Part shown: positions 11,244 to 23,400 of the stretch, in pieces
Position numbering within the stretch: the first letter of the stretch is position 1
How the letters are laid out: each line of letters opens with the position of its first letter
Assembly (NCBI RefSeq): GCF_001540865.1
Contig: NC_033625.1
Span: 9,238,260-9,302,259 of the forward strand
Direction of reading: 5' to 3'
Source of the DNA: Ananas comosus
Taxonomy: Eukaryota; Streptophyta; Magnoliopsida; Poales; Bromeliaceae
DNA length: 64,000 nucleotides
Position numbers and translations under genes: made by a program
Notes under the pieces: model-generated
What the model was told of the DNA's origin: nothing
Seen by the model: only the letters and a program-made list of their open reading frames with translations
Databases searched by the model: none

Positions 11244-12419
11244 GTACGGCACGAGCGGCATTTTGAACCTTGATAATAATATTATAATACTAATCCAAGT
11301 GTCGAAACGCAAAAAATCGCGCCTGCGGTGTTTCGATCGGCTCGTCAAATGGCACCAAATCCCTTTCCTCTTCTTCTTCTTCTCTTTTTCCCCTTTCTCT
11401 TCTTTCCTTTTCTCTCTATACGTACAGGTTGAAGGTGGAGGGAAGCTTCAAGAGGCTTCCCTGGCAACTTAGTGGAATTCCACTACGGTAACAATATGCC
11501 AATAAGTCCATAAGCCATCAATATTCTCAATTTGCTCTAATTTCAATTTGATACTTTTAATTGCAGCCCTTCTGAATGTCCGTTTGTACTCAGATTTGAC
11601 AATCAGGCTCAATTAAAGTCAATCAAAAGTACGTTGTCTTAACTTTTTAGTTTTGAATCATTTTAGGTCACCGAAAGCTCTACCAACTAAAATCTTTAAC
11701 CGATTGCAGTCAGACTCCGTTTTCACTGCTCGGGCATCCGAATGATACGAAACTTTAAATCTTGCCTCAGAAAAATAGTTTTGACATACTCTCAAATTTT
11801 CATAATTTTCTGACACTGTGAAATTTTCAGTTAAAAGATAAGCCCCGTTTCTTACAGAAAATTCTAAATTTTCTATTTTCATTCTAATTTCGTCATAAAT
11901 CCTTTCTAAATCATTTTTTGCTTTTCTAAGTCTAATAAAAATAGTATCTTACACTATTTTTATTTACAATTGCTTTTATATTGAAAATCCAATGTACTAC
12001 ATGTTGTGGTGTATTACTCTTGTAATACTGTAGGGAGTGCCACTTCTTTTCTTGTTTGATTGTGGTAGCTACCATCTCCTTTTCTTCTCCAATAGTTTTA
12101 GCAATGGCGATAGATACTTCGGCTTTCCAATCATCCTCTTTGCAATGCCCTCCTTAGTTGCTAACTTGATTTTGCCATGTTTTCTTCTACTTGTTTCTTT
12201 AAAAATTGGTAAATAAAGTACTCTTATTTGCGAAAATTGTAAAAATCATTATTTTGTCGCTTGTTCTCCTTGGATCACCAATAGTCTTGATTTTTGTGGC
12301 TAGATCGCTAGTTGCTCTGCTCTTTCCCCTAAAAGATTATTACTTTCTCTAGGGAGTTACCTTTACTTAGCTGTTTTAATGTTATGGTAGTAATTTACCC
12401 TCCTGGTTTGCCTTTTTTT
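11244..12419. other. Second copy of the LTR flank, then degraded AT-rich sequence
   Basis: 11244-11586 repeats 7244-7586; from 11587 the sequences diverge. 11587-12419 has no intact gene. On the minus strand, faint copia-gag-like text (MIGKPKYLSPLLKLL near 12150) continues from the relic at 12420. Confidence 0.5.
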
Positions 12420-13162
12420 TCGTTGCTGAAGAGCACCTCCTCTTCGTTCTATAATGCGACCCCTACTGTTTGTTTAGCTAGAGCCTTTAGCTTAGCCAAC
12501 AGGTTTTCGGATTCGACTAGTGATGGTTGAGATAGACTACTTTGAGCAACAATAATAGACCTGTTATATTGGGCTTTTATGTTGTGAATAATTATTTTTC
12601 TTCATTCTCTGCTTATTAATTTTTGCTTTCAGTTCTAATTGAGAAATTTCACAGAATAAAGACTTTATCTTCATAGATATTGGCTTATACTTAGACTTCC
12701 ATGCAATACGGTCATGAGTTCAATCTTGAGGAGTTGGATTTGGGTCTTATTTTTGCTCGAAAGTAGCGTGGGGAGAGCATCTCATGTATTTTTGGATGTG
12801 TCAGCTTCCCATATGTTTTCTAGTTGCTCCTCAATTGCTGTCTTGAGCATACACATCATCTTCCCAAGCTTTATGCGCCATTTATTAATGCATTAACATC
12901 TTCTTTTGATGGTGGGTTTATCGCTGTATTATCAACAAACTCCCCTCGGTACTTCGATCCCTATCGGTAGGACTCTTTGTAGGTTTGTTAATCATCATGA
13001 TTATCGTTATTAAGTTTTTGATATTGTTCATCGCACTAGCAAGATCAGCATGATTACTTGGTGTCGGCTTAGTAATTAGGCAAGCCTAGTCCCTGACTAG
13101 CCAGCTTCACAATTTCAGATTGCGCACTAGAAAATCCTCCTTGTACACTGATCTCTGACTGC
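12420..13162 (-). pseudogene. Ty1-copia gag (UBN2-type) relic
   Basis: Minus-strand text across several frames keeps the order of a copia gag core: AHKAWEDDVYAQDS, IEEQLENIWEADTSKNT, LLSSKNKTQIQLLKIELM, LSISQYL, then QPSLVESENLLAKLKALAKQ and NEEEVLFSN. Stops and frameshifts interrupt it throughout. It follows the LTR and primer-binding site at 13163-13958 in the right order for a minus-strand element. No pol domain is left. Confidence 0.72.
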
Positions 13163-13958
13163 CTACTGATACCACATTGTTGAGTTGGGTACCTATGGGA
13201 TAACTAAAAAGTTAATGTTTTATTAATATAAAACTCATAAGTGCATGCCCTTCACTTTATAATTTTTACAAGAAACTAATAATAAAAACTCACTACATAC
13301 ACTATTGGAGAGCAAATTTTAATTTAACTTTTCTCTTTTTATTTCTCTCCACTTTTCTCTCTCTCTCACTCTTTTCTTCAAGTTTTTCTCCCACAAATAC
13401 TTGCACTCCCCCCTTAAAAACCTGCTCATCTTCCTTCACTCTGCTACAAGTGAGCTGCACAAAATGAAAACCGAAGTTACCTATACATAGTAGCTTAATT
13501 ATGATAGGGGAAATAGGATCGTTGACTTTGCAACTTCCATAAATAGTTGAAGCTGCATAGTTGACACTAATTCCCTTTACATTTAACATGATTAAAACAG
13601 TACATGTGTCCCCACTGGCCCAGCTTCTAGGAAAAGAGCCGACCATGACTCTCCACATTGTTAACATCCTCTTGATGAAGAGCCTATTTCTTGATAGAAG
13701 CGACAAATAGAAGATAACAAATGCTAGTGAGCTTGGCAACTAGGGTAAATTTCTCGTGATATAATACAGTCCTTTCTTTACCTTGTTGAAGAACCTTTAG
13801 AAGTTTTAAGTTTCCAAAGAATGCCGTTTTAATAATTTATATTCATTAAAATTTTAATGATTTATATTCATTAATTTTAATAGGCCAAGGATATGAACTT
13901 GAATTAAATTCAAGGACATTAAATAAAATTAGGAGCCTACTGGGATTTGAACTCAACA
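13163..13958 (-). mobile_element. Copia LTR with adjoining primer-binding site
   Basis: The LTR (13178-13958) has 9-bp terminal repeats TGTTGAGTT/AACTCAACA. On the minus strand it is followed by TGGTATCAGTAGG (13163-13174). A second GATACCATG motif at 13967-13975 hints at another degraded LTR boundary. The partner LTR is not in the window. A minus-strand ORF of 145 codons (13302-13739) lies inside the LTR and shows no known domain. Confidence 0.6.
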
Positions 13959-14434
13959 CCTTCCCCTGATACCATGTAAAATGGCTTGTACTTTCAAGTT
14001 CATCCTTATTCATTCCGGTACATTTTAAATGGATAGTTACACCAATCTAATCCCTTGATTGCAGGGATTGCCTTGATTGCAGGGATTGATAAAGTAAAGA
14101 ACAAAAGGAGATTGGAACCAAAAAAAAAAATACAGCTGTTACGGTTGCGCAATAGCTATAAATCCTAACAGAAAACATCCAACCAAATGAAACGTGTAGA
14201 GGGGATAATTGCTTGTGGCGTAATGTTTAATTTTGATTTTTGTAATTTAACTAAAATTTAACAAGGGCATGATGGACTAAGAAAAGTAGACTTTTAGTGT
14301 TGTAACTCAAAGAGGATTCTCTTTGATATCACCTAGACTTACATGTCCATTACTGATGCATTGTATTATTTTATTAACAAAATTGTAGTATTCAAGGATT
14401 CTAATTTGCCTCCAACATATTTCAATAATGGCAG

Positions 14435-17400
14435 ATATTCTGTATCCTTTGTCTCTGAAGATGCTATTCCATCGACTGAATATGCTATGCGTATTGGAGG
14501 TAGTATTTGAAATTTTTGTTTATTGTTATTTGGTAATTACCTATCATTACAAGTACTCTGGGGAATGACATTTTTTTTTGTCTGAAACATTAATGGACTA
14601 AGGATTGATTTGTTTTGAAGTAATTTTATCATTGATTCGTTTTGTTCTCTTTTAAAATTACAAAACAAGAAATGAACAAAAAGTTCCGTAAAAAATTTAC
14701 TAGGTTTACATTATACTATACGGAACTTTAGAGGTGTTTTCACTTTGTATGCTACACTTTTCACTGAACTCCATTAAACTTCTGGTTTTGTAGCAATTTT
14801 CTACACTCTGTTCATGTATACTAGAATTTTAGTGATAATTCGCTAAATACAACTTAATCTCCAAACTTACTTTAGACCTGATTTGACAAGTAATTAAGAG
14901 TCTGGATTATAAAAGTACAGAGTTTATCCTAAATTACAAAAATTTGCCAAGCACTTTCACCCCCTATCACCATTACTGCACTACATTTTTAAGTGCTTCA
15001 CTTTCAACATTCAAATAGGTCCCATGGTGATTGTTTAACTCGCACACAAAACTTAAAAGGAAATGCTGGATGAGGATGATTACACCTTATGTAAAAGAAT
15101 CACATAAAATGAATAAGATGACAAACTTTGTCTTCTTGTCCCCACATATGTCAACTTGTTTCCTTGGAAATTTTGTATGTGAATTTGATAGTTATCGTGA
15201 ACTTCCAAACTAGAGATGAATAAAGTGCATGCTGGTATTGCAGCTGCTTAAAAACTCTAGGAGCAAATTGAAAAAGAGGGGAAAGTGCAGAAGTTGTTTG
15301 TGTGCTAGCCATGTTTTATATGTCTTAATTAGTCTAGTAAGTAGCTTAATTTTACTTTGAATGTTGATTTCTGCCTCTCATCAATAGGTCTGGCGCTGAA
15401 AGAGACATCAAAATTAGGCCCTCGCCCAGAAAAGCCAATCGAAATTTATGAATTTGAGAGGTACTATATACCCTGCATGTTTTATCAACTCACTTGGTAT
15501 AGAATTTGTGTGCGGATGTCTATTGGTGTAATTTTTAATTGAAATGTATTGATCATCATGTTTTTGTGATAAATACCTACTGATTATGCTTCTCTTTCTT
15601 TATGCATGAATTACTTTGGACGAACAATATAATTCAGTTGTCCATTTTGTCGAAAGGTAATCCTATTTCTTGGATCTTGAAAATATGAGTTCCTAGTGTC
15701 AATTTTTCATAGTATATTTTTTACTTCCTTTTTAAAGTGGTTTAAGTACTCTGATATATTGTGCAGCTAATAATCCAATTGCTTGGTGTTTCTCTGCATT
15801 TTTGGTCATGATTTATTTTCTTTTTTTGCATGCTGTCTCCTCCTATAGTTGAGTTATTCCTCGAACAAAACTTGTACAGTCAGGTAGACTTTAGGCATCT
15901 TTGATCTAGAGGTTTGTTCGTCATTGTTGTTATGACACTATTCATCTCATGTTGACTTATTTCTCATCTAATTTTAAAGATCTACATATTTTGTCATTTT
16001 TGTTATACTCTTATCCATCTTATTTTGACTTTTATCTCTTATAAATTTTACTATTTTAAAGGTAGCATATAAATTTTATAGGTGAGGGAGATTGTAAGCA
16101 TATTGGATCTGGATGTCTTGTTCTATCCTTGCCCAAGAAATGGCCCGAATTTCCGTCCTAAAGTCTTACAGATGGGTGGAAAACAACAATTTCCCTACAT
16201 GGTACTTTTTATGATATTTCTGAGAGCAAATATAAAGATGCCATTTATGTTTAGAATATGCCTTCTTTTGAACTTGGATTAAGTCAAATTAATTAACCCA
16301 TCAAGTTGGTTCCTAGAAGATGAACTTGGATTAAGTCAAATTAATTAACCCATCAAGTTGGTTCCTAGAAGATGGTATATACTAGGTCCATAGAATACAT
16401 CAAGTGGTTTTAAGTTTATTCCTATTGGTGCAAGATACGTGTTTATCCGTACATGTCCTAGTCTAATTAATATTGTTGACTTGCTGACCGGCTAATGCAC
16501 CTATATATATGCTTGCCCCTGCAAACCGTATGGATGATGCGTGTAGGAAAATTAATTAGCTTCGTCGGGACTAATTAATTCATGGCGTCCGGGTGGCCGT
16601 TCGTGTCACGCCCTGAGTCCACAACGGAAGCCCACGGGGACGTTGACAGACCTGCCGAACAGATAGCTTCCCTTGTCCGAACGAAGCGGCAATAGAAAAA
16701 AAAAACAGGGAAAGACAATCTACGAGATCAAAAGTGAGGAGTTTCCACAATACAAGAATCAAGATGAAGTACTAAATAAACAACAAGAACAACAGCATGT
16801 ATCAGAGCACAATCTTCAAGCTAAACTGCCATACATCATGTACTACATCAAGTAAACTCAACTTCCAAAACCATAGTACAAGGAGGCCCTGGCCCTCGCC
16901 AGTACAGGTGTGTAGTACATAGTGGCTCTCTATCGGGTGGTCCTCTAATGTATAGGCAAACTGGTAGGAAATGCTATCTGCTGCGCGATGTCCCCTCACT
17001 TCGATCAGTTGGTCAAGAATCCCTGAAAAACAAACAACAAGAGGGTGTGAGAACTACTGAAAGTAGTAGTTTCCAGTGGGTACGGTCGACGATAACCACA
17101 ACCTCCCCACTAGGTCTACTGGAGGCTAGCATAGTGAGAGCATAGTTAAAGTATGCGGTAAATGTAGCTGAATGTAAATATACACGCAGTTGAATGTAAA
17201 TATACAGGGAAAATGAGCTAAATAGGTAAATGCTTAACTGGCTATGATTTGAACAAGTAAATATCTCTACTCATCACTTTATTATAATAAATAAATGAAT
17301 CACTGACTATAAACAATGTTGTGCATGTAGTAAAGATAAAGGAATACTATCGATGTCTATGCCTGCTGCATTACCATATCCCCGCACATGTAATGAAAAG

Positions 17401-20400
17401 AAAATAAAGAAGCTGATTAGTGCATACATCAATGCTACTACAAGAAACAATACTGCAATAGTATCCAATCGCAACGACCGACTCGTACGTCTAGTCAAGC
17501 CTGCGCCCACTTAGTGCCGGAATCGCACTCCCGCAGGTGCACCGTCAACACCTAGGCTCTGACCCCAGCCTGAACACCACTTCCGCAGGTGGGTTGTCTT
17601 TCCAAGGGCGCATATCATATCTCTGCTATAACTGGCTAACGTCTGGAGTGGCACTCAAAGGGGAGCGACCCCTACCGAGTCTACTAGCAAGTATCTCTGT
17701 CAAAGTCACTGTGGCTCTGCAGGCTATAGTCTATATCATGGCTAATAATATGACGATACTCAATACACTGTCCTCAGCGTAATCATGGAGTACACAGGAA
17801 GTCAAATATCACGAGAGAATATGCACACTACTTGAAGGAATGTAAGATCGCAATGTCACAATACTCACTAGAAGCAACTGCTCTCTCTCTACATGTCCAA
17901 CCATCTGTACACTACCGCCGTGCTACCCACGGCCTATCACATAGGTCATGGCATGTACAAGATAAATAGATGATAGCTGACTCACATAAGTCATGAGCAA
18001 TCGAGGACTCCGCAAGATGCACAAGTTGTCGATCGGCCTCCCACGACCTAAGTTTGAACATCTACTATGAAATAATACTACCTGTCATCATAATACGACG
18101 AGTAGACAATGGGATTGTCAAAGTGTCACACAAAACGGCCCAACGGTCTCAACACAATCATAAATGTCCAAAAAGCTATTCACACGTCTCACTAATCCTT
18201 GGCCACAAAGTATCCAAAAGACCGGCCGTCAAAAGTCTCACGAAGCCTAGACCTCTCGCACGTAACTCATGGCATGCTCAAGACAAGGAAAAAGGAAATA
18301 ACTCACATGCTTGCTTCAATTATGATATGGACATACTTATACTTCATATTCCAATACTCATGTTCATGTTCAAATACTCATATGCATGGTATCATGTTCA
18401 TCCTCATGTTCATGTGCAAATACTCATGTTCATGCATGGATACTCATGTTCATGCATCGATTATCTTGATATGAATCTCGATACAGTAGAATTCATGTAC
18501 GGATGCTCAAATACTAAATACGGTACCAAATAGACAGAAGGAAATTCGTTATTTTCGGCGACTCGGAACCCACCTCGACTCGTTATGTTGACTCGAGCAA
18601 GAGAAACGCTTTTCACTTGTTTATCCTCTGCTCTCAATCACCCGGAACCACTAATCGAAGAAAAATCGTCAGAATTCCCATCAAAATGCAAAATTTCTAA
18701 TCGATCTCAATTCACGCTAATTGAACGCCAATTGCCTTAAATTGCTACTAACCGGATGTGTATAGCACTCTAATTCACGCTCTTGGATACCCTGCAAGCA
18801 TCAATTTGAAGTTTAAAGGTGCGAATTACACCAATTGTTTCAATCATTTTCATTTCTTTTTCCCCTTTCATTCCTTTCTCGTTTTTCTCTTTCTTTTTTC
18901 TTTTTTTTTCTTTTTTTTTTTTTCTCTCTTGCTGCCCTGCTGCTGCAGGCTGCAGCAGCTTGCTGCTGCCGCAGTAAATCTGCAGTAGCAGCACCAGGAA
19001 GAGGAGAGGGAGGAAGGAAAGGGAAAGGAAAAGAAGGAGAAAAAGAAAGGGAAGAGAAGGGAAAGAAAGAAAGGAAAGAAAAGGGAAGGAAAAAGAAGAA
19101 GAAACTTACTTTCTTCCTCAACTTCTTCTTCTTCTTCTTCTTTTCTTTCTCTTTTCTCTTTTCTTTTCTCTTTCTTTTGCAACAAAAAAATCGGAGAGAA
19201 CGAGAGAGAAGAGCATAAAAATATCTTCTCTTAGTGGAATTCCACTAAGAAGCCCCTTTTGCATCTTAATCCAAGAAATTTTCTATTTGCGATTTAGTCC
19301 TTCTCATCAACAATTGGTCTATTGCGTCTGTTTCCACGTCAATTTCGCGCCAAAACGGATTCACCTCAATTCCACCCTCACGCTCACGCACACACAAGTA
19401 ACAAAAAGTTCTATATTTGCAGTCTAGCCCTCCGTAGAAGGAAATTCATTACTCTTAATTTATTTTCGCATCAAGTTCGTGCCGACACATTTTCACCTCC
19501 TTTAAACCTCGCGCTCACGCTCTAACCAGCATCCTACACTATGTCTAATTGGTAAAATCAGTATTCTACAGTTTGACGGTAGAAGAGAGGCGGCCTCGCA
19601 TGCGACGTTTGGATCGGAGTCGGCAGCGGAGCTAAGGTTCTCGACCAATTGTTTGAGCGGTTCGGATTCTTCGAAGCAACGGCTTGGTCAAAGATTTCCT
19701 TAATTCTCTAATTTCGTCTTCTCGGTACGGTTTTACGAAAAGCTTTTTCCGGTGATTTCTTGAAGTTTTCGTTGGAACAAGAGAAATGTGAATCGTGGGA
19801 TTCACCATAAGGCTCTTAGTTTTTATCTGGAGAAGACATAAGGTGTAAGCTTGTACTTCTGTTTTTTCGTAAAGTGGAATACATCTCTCTCGCTCTCTCC
19901 ATGGACGTAGGTAATTGCTGAACCACGTAAATCTTGGTTTTTTCTTTCTTTATTTATTTCTTTTATCGTTCGTTCGGTGTTTTCTCTATTTTTTTCATAC
20001 ATTTTTGTTGATAGCGCATGACGAACGATCCATCCGGTTACCAACAAGTGGTATCAGAGTATAAGGTTAATGCTACATCAGAGATGTCGAAGGTCTCGCC
20101 TTCTAAGTTTGAGGTGGAGAAATTTGATGGTAAAAGAAACTTCGATCTTTGGTAGAGGAGTGAAAGCCCTTTTGGTACAACAGGGCCTTCATAAGGCGTT
20201 GCTCGGAAAATCAAATAAGCCGACATCGATAAGCGACGAAGATTGGGAGGAGATTGATCTTCGGGCGGTGAACTCAATTATATTGTGCCTAATAGATAAG
20301 GTTATGTATAACGTTATGGATGAAGAAACTACAGTCGGCATGTGGAACAAGCTAGAGAAGCTGTACATGATAAAAAACCTCTTGAACGTGCTACACCTAA

Positions 20401-23400
20401 AGCAAAAATTATATGTGGCTACGCATGAAGGAAGGTACGGCAATAACAGAACAATTGAACGCCTTTAATAAAATTATTGCAGATTTGCTTAGCATTATTG
20501 TCAAGGTTGACGAGGACGATAAGGCGTTGATTTTTCTTACGTCACTTCCGTCGTTCTACAATCATCTGGTGACAACCATGCTGTACGGGAAGCAAACTCT
20601 AAAGATGGAAGATGTTACGTCTACCCTTCTATCTGAGGAGATAAGGTTGCAGGTAAGTATCGAAGAAAGCAGTGCAGATTTGGTCGTAAAAGATACAGGT
20701 GGAGGAAGGGGACGATCAAGCGAATATGATGCAGGTAAAGAAAGATCCCGTTCCAAATCAAAATCGAAAAAGGTAAAAGTGTTACTTCTGTAAGAAAGAG
20801 GGCCATGTGAAAAAGAACTGCGAGAAGAGTAAGGTTTGGCTGCGAAAACTCGATTCCTCTGCAGATACGGTGAGCGTAGCCAGCGATTTCGGGCAAGATG
20901 TTTTGATGGTTACAACAGATTCTGACTCTCACGGTGACTGGATATTAGATTCTGGTTGTTCTTATCACATGTCTCCAAACAGATCTTTATTTGATACTTA
21001 TAAGTCTTGTGAAGGCAGTAGTGTTATGATGGGTAATCACGCTAGCTGCAAGATGGTTGGTATCAGAACAATGAACATAAAGATGTTTGATGGTGTGGTG
21101 AGAACGTTAACGGATATGAGACATTCCGGATCTCAGGTTGAATCTTATATCACTTAGTACTCTTGACTCTATTGGCTGTTCTATTAGCATTTCAGGTGGA
21201 ATCATCAAGGTAAAAATGGGTGCCATGGTAGTCATGAAGGGGGAGAATAAAGGAAATCCGTGCAAGCTGATCAGTAAGCCGGTAACAATGGAGAAGTCTA
21301 GGCATTCTCTAGACTTCGCTAACCTGCATAACTGTTAGTGTCGGGATGCCTCTAGGAGGGGGCGATAAGATGAGAGAGAGTGATGGAGTACAAAAGAAGT
21401 CAAGGTGGAGAATGCTAAGAATATGCCTTCTTTTGAACTTGGGTTGAGTCAAATTAATTAACCCATCAAGTTGGTACATAGAAGATGGTATAGACTAGGT
21501 CCATAGAATACATCAATTGGTTTTAAGTTTATTCCTATTGGTGCAAGATACATGTTTTTCTGTACATGTCCTAGTCTAATTAACATTGTTGACTTGTTGA
21601 CCGGCTAATGCACCTATATATATGCATGCCCCTGCAAACAGTACGGATGGCGCGCGTGGGAAAATTAATTAGCGTCGTCGGGGCTAATTAATTCACGACG
21701 TCCGGGTGGCCGTACAATGGTAGAAGAGAGGCGGCCTCGCATGCGACGTCTGAATCGGAGTCGGCAGCAGAGCTGAGGTTCTCGACCAATTGTCTGAGCG
21801 ATTCGGATTCTTTGAAGCCACGGCATAAAAGTTTTTAGTCAGAGATTTCCATATTCTCTAATTTAGTCTTCTCGATAAGGTTTTACAAAAAGCTTTTTTC
21901 GGTGATTTCTTGAAGTTTTCGTTGGAACAAGAGAAAGGTGGAATTCACCATAAGGCTCTGGGTTTTTTATCTGGAGAAGACATAAGATGTAAGCTTGTAC
22001 TTCTGTTTCTTCGTATAGTGGAATACATCTCTCTCGTTCTGTCCGTGGACGTAGGCAATTGCCGAACCATGTAAATCTTGGTTTTTACTTTCTGCATTTA
22101 TTTCTTTTACCGTTCATTCGTTGTTTTCTCCATTTTTTTCGTGCATCTTTGTTGGTAGCGCAGGACGGACTATCCATCTGGTTCCCAACAATTTAGTACT
22201 CCTACCCTATAAGCAAAGTGTTGAATAACTAGCAGGTTATTTTTTGATGTTTTCTTAATACCAGTTTTACTCTCTTTTTTTTTTTTTTTGGCGTTCATAT
22301 TTTAAGGCTAACATTTAAGTCACGCTTTCTTCTGTTGTATACCTTGCAATTGCTTTCTTACTATCTTGTGCTGCCACAACATGGCATGGCTATTCCTTTT
22401 GATATCTGTTTGTCCTTATGCAAACTTCCAATGGGCGATTGTTGCTCTTCTGCATTTGTTTATTGTGAAATAATTGTCTGTGACAGCATAACATGCATTT
22501 GTTTCTCTATCTAGGAAGGCTCAATAAGGATACCTGACTGTATATTTTTAACATTACAACTTTTCTATTCGCACTGAGAATTGAATGGAACAAAAAGAAA
22601 AGGAACAAATAATTCTCTTCGGCTTGTAATTGTTATAGATATTTGTATCCTTTCACTTCTATGGTTTTCATTGCTCATAACGATTGAACGTGACCGCAGG
22701 CATGGCTATGTATGAGTCGATGCCTTGCATTTGTTTCTGTGTATAGGAAGAGCCAAACAAGGATACCTGAATATATTTTTCAACATTAAGACTTTTCTAT
22801 TCCCATCAAGAAGTGAATGGAACAAATAGGAACGAATAATTCTCTTCAGCTTATAATTGTTATAGATATTCGTATCTTTTCACTTTTATGGTGTTTAATG
22901 CTGACAACTTATAATTGTTATAGATATTTGTATCTTTTCACTTTTATGGTGTTTAATGCTGACAACTCCATCGTAGGTGGACCCAAACACAGGCGTGGCG
23001 ATGTATGAATCAGATGACATCATAAAATATCTGGTTAATAAATATGGTGCATTTTTTCTTGCCTTCTTGAATTGTATTCATTATTTTGGTTTTTGTATAA
23101 TTAACTAGACCAATACATTTCGGTCCATATATATTGATTCTCCTTTCTTAGTTGGTCATAGAAATTCTTGAGAAAATTTACAATTTTCATAGATATTCCT
23201 GGTAATAAATCTCTATGAAGTTTGGATAGTGAGAATATAAGATGTTTGTGTTCTTTTGATATTCAATCTTTTGTCTCTGCAAAATATTTAGTGCCGTGCT
23301 CTCTGATCTTTCTTTTCAGGTGATGGAACCATTCCTACAATGCTCTCCCTTGGCCTTCTCACTGTAAGCTTCTCACAGTTACCTCCATTTGAAATGCACA

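Larger units (their letters stand above)
16248..22190 (+). mobile_element. Ty1-copia element inserted in a gene intron
   Basis: The perfect target duplication ATTTA (16243-16247 and 22191-22195) bounds the element. The 5' LTR (16248-20046) is split by another LTR at 16604-19570 and has a 52-bp internal tandem duplication (about 16270-16373). The 3' LTR is 21413-22190. Both end in CCCAACA/ACCAACA. The primer-binding site TGGTATCAGAG (20049-20059) follows the 5' LTR, and the tract AAGGTGGAGAA precedes the 3' LTR. The interior is only 1.4 kb and lacks integrase and reverse transcriptase. It lies in sense orientation within the thioredoxin-fold gene. Confidence 0.92.

Noticed and set aside
18835..19218. 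ORFs on both strands rich in Phe/Ser or Lys/Glu
   Set aside because: They come from pyrimidine and purine tracts inside an LTR.
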